Positions 24,638 to 33,120 of a stretch of DNA of 64,000 nucleotides are shown here, one piece after another. The notes beneath the pieces were generated by a model, which did no database searches, was not told the DNA's origin, and saw nothing but the letters and a program-made list of their open reading frames with translations. The stretch covers positions 1 to 64,000 of the forward strand of contig JAKQSI010000045.1 of assembly GCA_029570205.1 (NCBI GenBank), read 5' to 3'. A program made the translations under genes and the position numbers. The DNA is from Candidatus Omnitrophota bacterium (GTDB lineage: Bacteria > Hinthialibacterota > Hinthialibacteria > Hinthialibacterales > JAKPRU01). The number at the start of each line of letters is the position of its first letter. The stretch's first letter is position 1.

Positions 24638-25797
24638 ATGTTGAAAAGTCTTTCGTGAATGCCGCCTTGTTCATCGTAACCATTGCACTGGTCCTGGTCG
24701 GCCTCATCATATTGACCAGCGCCAGCGCAGCCCTCTTAACCAAAAAAGGGATCGATCAGAATGTCTATATACATCTAGGCAGGCAGTTGATGTGGCTTGC
24801 AGTGGGGCTGGGTCTGATGGGACTGGCCACACAATTCGACTACAATTTACTGCGCCCTGTGGCCAGGCCAATGCTTCTTCTGAACATTGCCCTGCTGGCT
24901 GCCGTGTTGTGGTCTCCTCTGGGATATACGATCAATGGCGCCAAGCGCTGGCTCGATCTCGGCTTTGTTCGTGTCCAGCCTTCCGAGCTCGCCAAATTGA
25001 CTATGGTTCTCTACCTGGCGGAAAGCTGGAGCCGCAAATACGAAGACATAGAGGACTTCTGGCGAGGCGTTGTGCCAACATTTATTGTCATCGGTATAAT
25101 GTTGGCGATGATCTTTCCTCAACCCGACAAGGGAACGGCTTTTTTTCTGGGTAGTTTTTGTGTTATGTTATGGTTTATTGCAGGGGGTAACATTCGGCGC
25201 ATTCTGCCGATTCTTTGCATTCTGCTGGTGGTGACCTGCATTTTGATCGGGGGCGACGACTATTCGCGGAAGCGTATCACCGGTTTTTTTTCTGAAGAGA
25301 GTCACCATATTCGAATGTCGAAGATCGCCTTCGCGAACGGTGGCTGGAGCGGTGTCGGAATCGGTCAGAGCCAGCAGACGCTGGGGTTCCTTCCGGAACC
25401 CAATACCGACTTCATCTTTTCCGTTTATGCCGAAGAATTGGGATTCGTTCCCTGTATTCTGATGCTTTTCGCGTTTGCCACAATCGTTTTCCTTTCCGTC
25501 CATGTGGCGCGGAAATGCGATGATTTATTTGGCTCATTGATTTCCGCCGGGTGTGGTCTGTGTATCGGTTTTCAGGCCTGTTTAAATATCGGCGTCGTCA
25601 CAAAGGTTGTTCCCACCACAGGAATTTCTCTACCGTTTATTTCCTACGGTGGATCTTCTTTAGTCGTATTCATGGTCATGGTCGGCCTGGTCATGAATGT
25701 AGCCAATGCAACTTTACGAGGCGAAACCCCGGAGAGGATCGAGTATTCAAAGAGAAGGCGACGCTCCTCTGCAGAGACGCATCCGCGGACAATTTGA
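24634..25797 (+). CDS. ftsW: Septal peptidoglycan glycosyltransferase FtsW
   Basis: FtsW is the SEDS-family polymerase that assembles septal glycan strands with FtsI. The 387-aa, roughly ten-helix protein has SEDS landmarks: INGAKRWLDLGFVRVQPSE, FPQPDKGTAF, the SGVGIGQSQQTLGFLPEPNTDFIFS segment in two pieces, and GISLPFISYGGSSL. In most FtsW the motif reads PDxGTxxV; here it is PDKGTAFF. The ORF-track start is a GTG at 24619. The ATG at 24634 has GGAGG seven bases upstream and overlaps the murD stop. Confidence 0.96.
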   Translation: MNVEKSFVNAALFIVTIALVLVGLIILTSASAALLTKKGIDQNVYIHLGRQLMWLAVGLGLMGLATQFDYNLLRPVARPMLLLNIALLAAVLWSPLGYTINGAKRWLDLGFVRVQPSELAKLTMVLYLAESWSRKYEDIEDFWRGVVPTFIVIGIMLAMIFPQPDKGTAFFLGSFCVMLWFIAGGNIRRILPILCILLVVTCILIGGDDYSRKRITGFFSEESHHIRMSKIAFANGGWSGVGIGQSQQTLGFLPEPNTDFIFSVYAEELGFVPCILMLFAFATIVFLSVHVARKCDDLFGSLISAGCGLCIGFQACLNIGVVTKVVPTTGISLPFISYGGSSLVVFMVMVGLVMNVANATLRGETPERIEYSKRRRRSSAETHPRTI

Positions 25798-25812
25798 TTT
25801 GGAGAAGAGATA

Positions 25813-26904
25813 ATGAACGGACTGCTGATCATCACGGGCGGAGGAACCGGCGGACATCTATACCCGGCGCTCTCCGTCGCCCGCGAGGCGCGAAGGCGGA
25901 GACCGGACCAGCCTCTTCTCTATATTGGAGCGGATTCTCCCGTAGAAAAAGAAAAGATGGAGAAACTGGGAATTCCTTTTCAGGGTTACCCTGTCCGTGG
26001 GCTGCGCCGCCGTGGAATGTTCCAGAATATCGGAATTTTATTGGAGCATGCAAAGGCCACGGCTCAGATCACACGACTACTTAAGTCGGTCCCGAGGGGA
26101 ATCGTATTCGGTGTGGGCGGATATGCTTCCGCTCCGGCCATGCTGGCCGCACGAATCGCTCGGTGGCCCATTGTTCTGCACGAACAGAATAGTTATCCGG
26201 GTGTTGTCAATCGCTGGTTTTCAAAATACGCACGGGCAACCTGCATAACCTATACGGAATGCCAACGCTATCTCAACGGTCCGCCACCCGTGCTGACAGG
26301 ACTCCCGATCCGGCCTGAGGTACTTCCGCCGGAAGGCTGGCGCCGATCCGAACGTCCGAGTAATCCGCCTTGTATTCTTATTTTGGGAGGCAGCCAGGGA
26401 GCCAGATCTCTCGTTGAAATCGTTTTCCATACCTCGCTGTACATGGACGAAATAAACTACAAATATCGCATGATATTACAGACCGGCGAGAAAAACCGGG
26501 ACTTGGTAGAACAATGTCCCCCACGCTCCCATATCGCAACACCGGCATTTATCGAGGACATGGCCTCGGTGTACAGATCCGCTGACCTGTTAATTTGCCG
26601 GGCGGGAGCTGCAACACTGGCGGAGGCCGCCGCATGGCAGCTGCCGGCAATCCTTGTTCCGCTACCGACCTCTACAGGTGACCACCAGATGAAGAATGCT
26701 CTTCATTACCAGAGAAGCGGCGGCGCTCACGTTATCGGACAAGACAATCTTAACACGACTCTTCTATTTCGCACGATCTCTCATACTTTGGAGGATGATT
26801 CCCGACGGAAGAACATGATTACAGGAATGGCGCTACAGGCCGAACTTCACGCTCATGTGAAAGTTGTAGATGTTATTGAATCCGTTGCAGGAGGTCTCGC
26901 ATGA
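25813..26904 (+). CDS. murG: Lipid II synthase MurG (GlcNAc transferase)
   Basis: MurG transfers GlcNAc from UDP-GlcNAc to lipid I on the inner face of the membrane, producing lipid II. The 363-aa GT28 protein has the N-terminal GGGTGGHLYPALSVA loop, GIVFGVGGYASAPAMLAA, LHEQNSYPGVVNRWFSKYA, LILGGSQGARSL and the donor-site FIEDMASVYRSADLLICRAGA and TLAEAAAWQLPAILVPLP. The ATG has GGAGA upstream. It overlaps the murC start by four bases. Confidence 0.97.
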   Translation: MNGLLIITGGGTGGHLYPALSVAREARRRRPDQPLLYIGADSPVEKEKMEKLGIPFQGYPVRGLRRRGMFQNIGILLEHAKATAQITRLLKSVPRGIVFGVGGYASAPAMLAARIARWPIVLHEQNSYPGVVNRWFSKYARATCITYTECQRYLNGPPPVLTGLPIRPEVLPPEGWRRSERPSNPPCILILGGSQGARSLVEIVFHTSLYMDEINYKYRMILQTGEKNRDLVEQCPPRSHIATPAFIEDMASVYRSADLLICRAGAATLAEAAAWQLPAILVPLPTSTGDHQMKNALHYQRSGGAHVIGQDNLNTTLLFRTISHTLEDDSRRKNMITGMALQAELHAHVKVVDVIESVAGGLA

Positions 26905-28298
26905 AAATGAAACATCGCATCAGACTTCGACCGGGAATGCACATTCACTTCATTGGCATCGGTGGAATTGGAATGAGCGCCATCGCTTATGTTCTCAAGC
27001 TTTGGGGGTATACCGTGAGCGGATCCGATATCCATGAAAGTCCGGTCATGGATCATCTGCGCTCTTGCGGTATTTCCGTTTCTCCCAAACACGATGCTCA
27101 ACATGTAACCCACACGGATTTAGTCGTGATTTCCTCCGCGATCCACGAGGATAATCCGGAACGTCTTGCGGCGGAACAAAGAGGTATTCCAATATGCCAT
27201 CGCGCCCAGATATTGGGAGAAATCGTCAATCCGCGGAATGGAATTGTGGTCACGGGAACCCATGGAAAGACAACCATTACCGCAATGATTTCACTTCTTT
27301 TACATAAAGCCGAGCTCGATCCGACATGTCTAATCGGTGGTGTACTTGAACAATTCGGAAGCAATGCTCGTGTCGGGCAATCCGAATGGGTTGTCGCCGA
27401 GGGAGATGAAAGTGACGGATCATTCCACAATTTGCGCCCGAAATTCGCCATCGTAAATAATATTGAACCGGATCATCTGGACTATTACAAAAATGTGAAG
27501 CAAATCCAGAAATCATTTCTGAAATTCCTTGAAGGGGTCGATTCCTGTGGAGAGATATGGATTTCAGCGGACTGCAAGAACGCGCGAATAGTTGCATCTA
27601 AGATGGATCGCGCCATTCACACTTACGGCGAGAATGCCCATGCGGATTTGCGATTTACGGACTACGAACGGGATTCCTCCTTCACACATGCTCGAGTATG
27701 GTTGAGAGAGGATCTACTGGGATCTTTATCTCTTTCGATTCCAGGACGTTTTAATATGCATAACGCACTGCCGGCGGTTGCAGCAGGGCGATACGCCGGT
27801 CTTGCTTTTGAAAACATTGCAGAGGTCCTCAAAGACTATCGTGGGGCTCAGCGTCGGCTGCAGATGAAAGGCAAGAGCGCAGGAGTCACCGTAATCGACG
27901 ACTATGCGCATCATCCGACCGAGATTCGTGTTACTCTGAACGCACTCCGTGAAAGATTTCATGGCCGCCGTGTTGGGGTATTCCAACCGCATCGTTACAC
28001 CCGAACGAAGTATTTGAAAGATGAGTTCTCCAGGTCCTTTCAGGATGTGGATGTTCTGGTCCTTACGGATGTGTATTCGGCGGGTGAATCCCCTCTGGAG
28101 GGCGTGGACGGTGAGGTGCTTTTTCGTGCAATTCGCCGCCATCATCCGGACGTTGTTTATGTTCCCCGACTGGAGGAGATCCCCGACTATTTGACCGATG
28201 TTCTCCGTGACGGAGATGTGTTGATCACGATGGGTGCAGGAAATGTCTGGCAGGTGGGTGAGCAGTTGCTGGATCGTTTATCCGGAAAGCAGGAGTAG
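26901..28298 (+). CDS. murC: UDP-N-acetylmuramate:L-alanine ligase
   Basis: MurC adds L-alanine to UDP-MurNAc, the first ligase step of the stem peptide. The 465-aa protein has HFIGIGGIGMSAIAYVL, the GSD motif, P-loop VTGTHGKTTITAMISLLL, AEGDESDGSFHNLRP, NNIEPDHLDYY and IDDYAHHPTEIRVTL, plus FQPHRYTRT near the C-terminus. The start overlaps murG. It is usually followed by murB or ddl in dcw clusters; here ftsQ follows directly. Confidence 0.97.
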   Translation: MKMKHRIRLRPGMHIHFIGIGGIGMSAIAYVLKLWGYTVSGSDIHESPVMDHLRSCGISVSPKHDAQHVTHTDLVVISSAIHEDNPERLAAEQRGIPICHRAQILGEIVNPRNGIVVTGTHGKTTITAMISLLLHKAELDPTCLIGGVLEQFGSNARVGQSEWVVAEGDESDGSFHNLRPKFAIVNNIEPDHLDYYKNVKQIQKSFLKFLEGVDSCGEIWISADCKNARIVASKMDRAIHTYGENAHADLRFTDYERDSSFTHARVWLREDLLGSLSLSIPGRFNMHNALPAVAAGRYAGLAFENIAEVLKDYRGAQRRLQMKGKSAGVTVIDDYAHHPTEIRVTLNALRERFHGRRVGVFQPHRYTRTKYLKDEFSRSFQDVDVLVLTDVYSAGESPLEGVDGEVLFRAIRRHHPDVVYVPRLEEIPDYLTDVLRDGDVLITMGAGNVWQVGEQLLDRLSGKQE

Positions 28299-28305
28299 CC
28301 GTACG

Positions 28306-29205
28306 ATGCGAACCGAGGATTCCGAGAAAAAAGGTCAGTACAATGTTCCGCATTACATACGAATGCTGATCCATCAGTGTTGCCGGGTACTGATTTATAG
28401 CGCCGTCATTGCGGGAGGGATATGGCTCCTGATCGACGCTGTTTCATATTTCGGAACCTCTCACGACTTTACAGTTCGACAGGTTTATATTACCGGAACA
28501 AACTGGACCACACCGGAAGAGATTCAGCTACAATCTGAATTGAAGATCGGAACCAATATCTGGTTCGTTCCCTGTACACGTGTGGCACAGCGGGTGGCCC
28601 GCCATCCCTGGGTACGTTTTTGTCGTGTATCAAAAATTCCACCGGACTGTGTAAGCATCGTCATCCAGGAAAGAACACCGCTGTGTACTGTACTGGATCG
28701 GCGGCATGGTGTTCTCTATGGTCTCGATTCGAGCGGTATCGTGTTGCCCGCCCTGTTCTCGCCTCATCCCGATCCGGATGACCCCGTTGACGCACAGCGC
28801 GTCGAGGCCGTGCGAGCTCTGCCGTGTCTCACGGGTCCCACAGTCGTGTTAGTGCCCGGTCATCCGATTGAGGATACCCGGTATGTGAATGCACTAAATC
28901 TACTTGTTCGCCTGCAAGAATTATCGCCCGTTTTTCTGTCTCAAATCGATTCTGTAGAAATGTCGGAGGAAGATGGGATGGAAATGTTTCCCGCTCGACG
29001 CGTCGAGCGGATTCGAATGCCATCTCCGGTACCTGATTATCTGCCCAGGCAGATCATACAGGTATGGAGCCTGTTGGAGAAGGAGAATATCGAATCGGAA
29101 TATATTGATGCGCGATTTCCGAAGGCAGGTGTAGCCTTGAAGCCCAAGGATCTGCAACCAAGTCGCTGGTACGAGCTGTGCAGCCGGAATTCTGATGCTG
29201 CGTGA
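28306..29205 (+). CDS. ftsQ: Cell division protein FtsQ (POTRA protein)
   Basis: A 299-aa bitopic protein: basic cytoplasmic tail, one transmembrane helix (LIYSAVIAGGIWLLIDAV), then a POTRA-type segment (FTVRQVYITGTNWTTPEEIQ, LKIGTNIWFV, VARHPWVRFCRVSKIPPD) and the FtsQ beta domain. FtsQ bridges FtsL/FtsB and early divisome proteins in the periplasm. Family sequence identity is low, so the call rests on POTRA features and position before ftsA. The ORF-track start (28234) lies inside murC; the ATG at 28306 follows AGGAG by ten bases. Confidence 0.9.
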   Translation: MRTEDSEKKGQYNVPHYIRMLIHQCCRVLIYSAVIAGGIWLLIDAVSYFGTSHDFTVRQVYITGTNWTTPEEIQLQSELKIGTNIWFVPCTRVAQRVARHPWVRFCRVSKIPPDCVSIVIQERTPLCTVLDRRHGVLYGLDSSGIVLPALFSPHPDPDDPVDAQRVEAVRALPCLTGPTVVLVPGHPIEDTRYVNALNLLVRLQELSPVFLSQIDSVEMSEEDGMEMFPARRVERIRMPSPVPDYLPRQIIQVWSLLEKENIESEYIDARFPKAGVALKPKDLQPSRWYELCSRNSDAA

Positions 29206-29216
29206 GGAATGAATTG

Positions 29217-30452
29217 ATGATTCGGCACGATCGGAACGACAATTACATTCTCGCTTTGGACATCGGAACGACGAAGATTTGTTCCGTGGTTGCGCGAGAG
29301 CAGGGCGGGACAATTGAGGTATTGGGATTGGGACATCATCCGACAGCCGGACTGTCGGGAAGTGGAGTGGTAGACATGGAGGACACCGTCCACTCCATTG
29401 AGAACGCCGTGAGGAAAGCGTATGCCTGTACCCCGGGTGTCAAGATCAACGCAGCAACGGTCGGAATCGGGGGAGGATATATTCATTGTTTCAATACCGT
29501 CGGCTCCGTAGCTCTGCCCGGCCACGGTCGCGGTGTAACACGGGATGATATCAATCGGGCCATTCGGATTGCTGCCCACAAGTCCGTTCCAAAAGACATG
29601 ACTGTAATTCACAATATCCCACGCCGCTTCCGACTGGATAATAATGTAAATATCATTGATCCGATCGGCATGGCGGGGAGTCTTTTGGAAGTGGACGTGC
29701 ATATTGTTACAGCGCAGGAATCGATTATGCGCAATATTCGGAGGTGCGTGACCCGAGCCGGGTTGAAAATCGAACGATTTGTTCTTCAACCCATAGCCTC
29801 CGCGGAGTCTGTTCTAACCGAAGAAGAAAAGGACGCGGGAATCGCTGTGGTGGACATTGGGGGAAGTACCACATCCATAGTCGTTTATTATGACGGCTCC
29901 ATCCAGCACACGGAGATCCTCGCTGTCGGCGGGGAACATATTACACGCGACATCAATCATTATTTTCAGACACCCCTGGAAAATGCGGAACGATTGAAAA
30001 TATATGAAGGCACTGTTTTGACCGAAAGTGTGCCCGAAGAGGAATTCATCCAGGTGGTTCGATTCAAGAACCGCCGTTCCATCAAGGCAAAACGTCGTCG
30101 ATTATGCTGGGTAATCGAGGCGCGTGTAGACCAGATACTAAAGGAGGTGAACCGAACCTTGCAGGCGCGCGATCTGCTCCGTCATTTGTACGGCGGAATT
30201 GTTCTGACCGGTGGAACTTCATTACTAGATGGATTAGTGGAACGGGCGGCAAAGGTTATGCATCGAGAGGCGCATATCGGCTATCCGAACGGGGTCCTGG
30301 GTCTTTCCGACCTCAACAGCCCCATCTATGCAGCGGGAATCGGATTATTGCACTACTGTCATCAGGAGCGCACATTGGAACGAGCCTCCAAGGGGTCGAC
30401 CGTGAAACATTTGCTGATGCGAAGTCTGGAATGGTTGCGAGAGACATTTTAA
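29217..30452 (+). CDS. ftsA: Cell division protein FtsA
   Basis: FtsA is the actin-like protein that tethers FtsZ to the membrane. The 411-aa protein has the nucleotide-site LALDIGTTKICSVVARE, the 1C-domain region, GIAVVDIGGSTTSIVVY and VLTGGTSLLDGL. A C-terminal amphipathic helix (HLLMRSLEWLRETF) fits the membrane-targeting sequence. The ORF-track GTG (29202) overlaps ftsQ; the ATG at 29217 with GAGGA eight bases upstream is preferred. An 81-base gap precedes ftsZ. Confidence 0.95.
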   Translation: MIRHDRNDNYILALDIGTTKICSVVAREQGGTIEVLGLGHHPTAGLSGSGVVDMEDTVHSIENAVRKAYACTPGVKINAATVGIGGGYIHCFNTVGSVALPGHGRGVTRDDINRAIRIAAHKSVPKDMTVIHNIPRRFRLDNNVNIIDPIGMAGSLLEVDVHIVTAQESIMRNIRRCVTRAGLKIERFVLQPIASAESVLTEEEKDAGIAVVDIGGSTTSIVVYYDGSIQHTEILAVGGEHITRDINHYFQTPLENAERLKIYEGTVLTESVPEEEFIQVVRFKNRRSIKAKRRRLCWVIEARVDQILKEVNRTLQARDLLRHLYGGIVLTGGTSLLDGLVERAAKVMHREAHIGYPNGVLGLSDLNSPIYAAGIGLLHYCHQERTLERASKGSTVKHLLMRSLEWLRETF

Positions 30453-30533
30453 TGCGGACCGCGAGGTTCTCTGGCTGGAAGGCGACAGAAACACTCCATA
30501 ACGAGATTCCTTTGAAGAGAGAGGAGCCAAATC

Positions 30534-31817
30534 ATGATTCAGATGGTAGACGAAGCAAGAGAGAGAATGGACCGGGGCCCCCGAATCCTGGTTGTCGGGG
30601 TCGGGGGTGGTGGCAGTAATGCGGTGGACGCCATGAGTTGTGACGGTGGCATGGATGGTGTCGAGTTCATGGTCATCAACACCGATCTCCAGGCGCTTCA
30701 TCGTGCGCGAACACCGAAAAAGATCCATATCGGAGCAGGCGTTACGAACGGCTTGGGAACGGGCGCGAATCCGACTCTCGGCGAGAAGGCCGCCGAGGAG
30801 GATCGCGTTGTTCTTCGCGAAGCGTTGGAAGGTGCGGACCTGGTATTCATTACAGCAGGCTTAGGCGGAGGCACCGGATCCGGCGCTTCATCCGTGATCG
30901 CCGATTTAGCCAAAGAAATCGGGGCCTTGTCTGTAGCCATCACAACAAAACCCTTCGATTTCGAGGGATCAGTGCGTCGAAGCCATGCGGATAAGTACCA
31001 GCTGATTCTCCGTAAAAAGTGTGACACGCTGATTACCGTCCCGAACCAGAGACTGGTCAGTATTGTGGATGAGAAGACCACACTGATTCAAGCGTTTCAA
31101 GTAGCAGATTCTGTACTGAAACAGTGCGTGCAATCCATATCCGATTTGATTACGCGGCCGGGTTTAATCAATCTGGACTTTGCAGACATTAAGGCTGTTA
31201 TGGACAGCTCCGTTCAGGGAACGGGCGCCGTCATGGGTGTCGGCTATGGTCAGGGCGAGCACCGTGCGCGCGAGGCATTTCAGCAGGCTTCCTCCAGCCC
31301 ACTTATGGAAGAAGTAATGATTCAGGGAGCCAAAGGTATTCTGGTAAACATCACGGCTCCGCCCAACGTGACATTGCATGAGGTTAATGAAGCGATGAAT
31401 CAATACATCAACGGAAAGGCCGATCCATCTGCGAACGTTATTTTCGGTGTCGTTCTGGATGAGAATATGGACGACGATATGAAGGTAACCATTCTCGCGT
31501 CGGGATTTGTCAAAAGTGCGGAAACGGACGGAGCGGCAAGCGCCTCCGTTGACAACTATGAACGGGACAGCCGGGAATACGAAAAACCCGCCTGGGCGGC
31601 GAAAGCGGATGAATTCCCCCAATACTACCCGGAAACAATCGTCGACGACGATTTGCGGGAACCGGCTGTTGTCGGTTCGGCGATGGCGGAAAGCAGTCCG
31701 TTCCGGGGTTCCTCTTCCGGTCGCCACCATCCGGATCATCTAACGGAACGAGAGCGGGATACAAATAAGAAGGACGTGAGCCGTGTGCTGCCTGTGCTTT
31801 TCAGCAGTCGAAAATAG
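30534..31817 (+). CDS. ftsZ: Cell division GTPase FtsZ
   Basis: FtsZ polymerises into the cytokinetic ring. The 427-aa protein has VVGVGGGGSNAVDAM, NTDLQAL, the tubulin signature AGLGGGTGSGASSVIA, the T7-loop region NLDFADIKAVM, and VNITAPPNVTLHEVNEAM. GAGAGGAG lies seven bases before the ATG. The tail is acidic and Pro-containing and ends DVSRVLPVLFSSRK rather than the common DIPAFLRR-like peptide, so its FtsA-binding motif may differ. It is the last recognisable gene of the operon; a strong terminator lies about 210 bases downstream. Confidence 0.97.
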   Translation: MIQMVDEARERMDRGPRILVVGVGGGGSNAVDAMSCDGGMDGVEFMVINTDLQALHRARTPKKIHIGAGVTNGLGTGANPTLGEKAAEEDRVVLREALEGADLVFITAGLGGGTGSGASSVIADLAKEIGALSVAITTKPFDFEGSVRRSHADKYQLILRKKCDTLITVPNQRLVSIVDEKTTLIQAFQVADSVLKQCVQSISDLITRPGLINLDFADIKAVMDSSVQGTGAVMGVGYGQGEHRAREAFQQASSSPLMEEVMIQGAKGILVNITAPPNVTLHEVNEAMNQYINGKADPSANVIFGVVLDENMDDDMKVTILASGFVKSAETDGAASASVDNYERDSREYEKPAWAAKADEFPQYYPETIVDDDLREPAVVGSAMAESSPFRGSSSGRHHPDHLTERERDTNKKDVSRVLPVLFSSRK

Positions 31818-31876
31818 ACGTCCATAATCGAATTTCATTGTAGAGACGAAAGTGAAGGAACAGGCTCTTCTTTTTC

Positions 31877-32026
31877 ATGTGTGGAATCAACGACACGCCG
31901 GAGGCCGATTGTACTCCGCCGGATCGCCTGGACGCGCGGGACGGGTACGGAATCAACCCTCTGGCACCAGCCTATCCCCAGGGTAGTCGTGCATTCGTTA
32001 TGCGCGGATCGCACGACGTGCGGTGA
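31877..32026 (+). CDS. Possible 49-aa ORF ending at the dcw terminator
   Basis: An ATG-started 49-codon frame (begins MCGINDTPEADC, ends MRGSHDVR) whose TGA is the base directly before the terminator stem. It is missing from the ORF track because it is short. The nearest GAAGGA is about 15 bases upstream, which is far. No family is recognised. The rest of the 31818-32192 gap shows only the terminator and the ribosome binding site of the next gene. It may be chance. Confidence 0.25.
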   Translation: MCGINDTPEADCTPPDRLDARDGYGINPLAPAYPQGSRAFVMRGSHDVR

Positions 32027-32061
32027 GGGAGGTCAAGGATGTTGACCTCCCTTTTTCTTTT
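32027..32061 (+). terminator. Intrinsic terminator of the dcw operon
   Basis: GGGAGGTCAA (32027-32036), loop ggatg, TTGACCTCCC (32042-32051), then TTTTTCTTTT. This perfect 10-bp stem with a T-tract is a strong rho-independent terminator. Confidence 0.93.
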
Positions 32062-32192
32062 GCCTTTTCTTAGCCGTTTCTCGAACTGGGGGACGGGAAG
32101 CTTGCGCTTTCGTCCTGATTCGGACATCATGTTTATGAATTCTCGACGCGTATGAGACACATTCGACAACTGTCTTTTGAGGAGATACTTTG

Positions 32193-33113
32193 ATGACAAG
32201 GCCGACTCGTCCTCTTCTCACCCGACGTTCCTTTGCGCTCCTGACCGCCGTCGCTGCCGCCGATCTGGCCGTATCCCCTGTCCTTGGTGCAGAGATGGCC
32301 TCCGATTCACCCCATCGCGATATCAAAAAATCCCTCAAGCTGGGGATGATCGAGGAGGGTAAGACCTTCGAGGATAAACTCACGGTGGCAAAGAACGCAG
32401 GATTTCATTGCGTGGAGCCGGGGACGATCTACGACCGCAGCACTGTAGAGGAATTGCGCCGGGCATCCGAGAAAACCGGCATCCTTGTCGATGCTGTCGT
32501 CTGCGACAAGCACTGGAGTCATCCCCTTTCCGATCCTGATCCCGCCAAAGTAGACATCTGTGTCGAGTCGGTGCGCCTGAGCCTGGAAAACGCAAAGGAC
32601 CTCGGTGGTGATATGGTCCTCCTCGTTCCCGCCGTGGTCAATGAACAGGTCCTGTACGAACAGGCTTATGAGCGCTCCATGCGGGTCATTCGTGAGGCGA
32701 TCGTCCCGATGGCAACGGCCATGAACGTCGTTGTGGGAATCGAGAATGTGTGGAACAATTTCCTTCTCAGTCCGATCGAGTTTCGCAGATATGTAGAGGA
32801 AATCGACAGCCCGTATGTCCGCGCGTGGTTCGATATCGGAAATGTAGTCGCATTCGGATATCCCACCGGATGGATTCGGACTCTGGGACAACTGATAGCC
32901 CGCGTGGATGTAAAGGATTTCAAAGGCGGCCCGATGGTGGGGGGCGAGTTTGTTCCCCTGCGGCAGGGGTCAGTCCACTGGAATGACGTCATGAAGGCCT
33001 TTGATGAAATCGGCTACCAGGGAATCTTCGCCGCCGAGGTACAGGGCGGGAAACAGGATTACCTGATTGAAATGGTTTCGAAACCAATGGATATGATAAT
33101 TGCGGAGAAGTGA
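32193..33113 (+). CDS. Tat-exported sugar isomerase/epimerase-like TIM-barrel protein
   Basis: A 306-aa AP-endonuclease-2/xylose-isomerase-like TIM-barrel protein. It begins with a twin-arginine signal (LLTRRSFALLTAVAAADLAV) and an AxA-like cleavage region, a common feature of planctomycete-type and related isomerases. Strands with KLGMIEEGKTFEDKL, AGFHCVEPG, VVVGIENVWNNFLLSP (metal-binding Glu), AWFDIGNVVAFGYP (Asp) and VDVKDFKGG (Asp) match the family's divalent-metal site. The substrate is unknown; hydroxypyruvate-isomerase-like or inosose-type sugars are possible. GAGGAG lies ten bases before the ATG at 32193. It is seven bases from the DUF1638-hydantoinase gene and probably co-transcribed with it. 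Confidence 0.85.
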   Translation: MTRPTRPLLTRRSFALLTAVAAADLAVSPVLGAEMASDSPHRDIKKSLKLGMIEEGKTFEDKLTVAKNAGFHCVEPGTIYDRSTVEELRRASEKTGILVDAVVCDKHWSHPLSDPDPAKVDICVESVRLSLENAKDLGGDMVLLVPAVVNEQVLYEQAYERSMRVIREAIVPMATAMNVVVGIENVWNNFLLSPIEFRRYVEEIDSPYVRAWFDIGNVVAFGYPTGWIRTLGQLIARVDVKDFKGGPMVGGEFVPLRQGSVHWNDVMKAFDEIGYQGIFAAEVQGGKQDYLIEMVSKPMDMIIAEK

Positions 33114-33120
33114 ACATACA

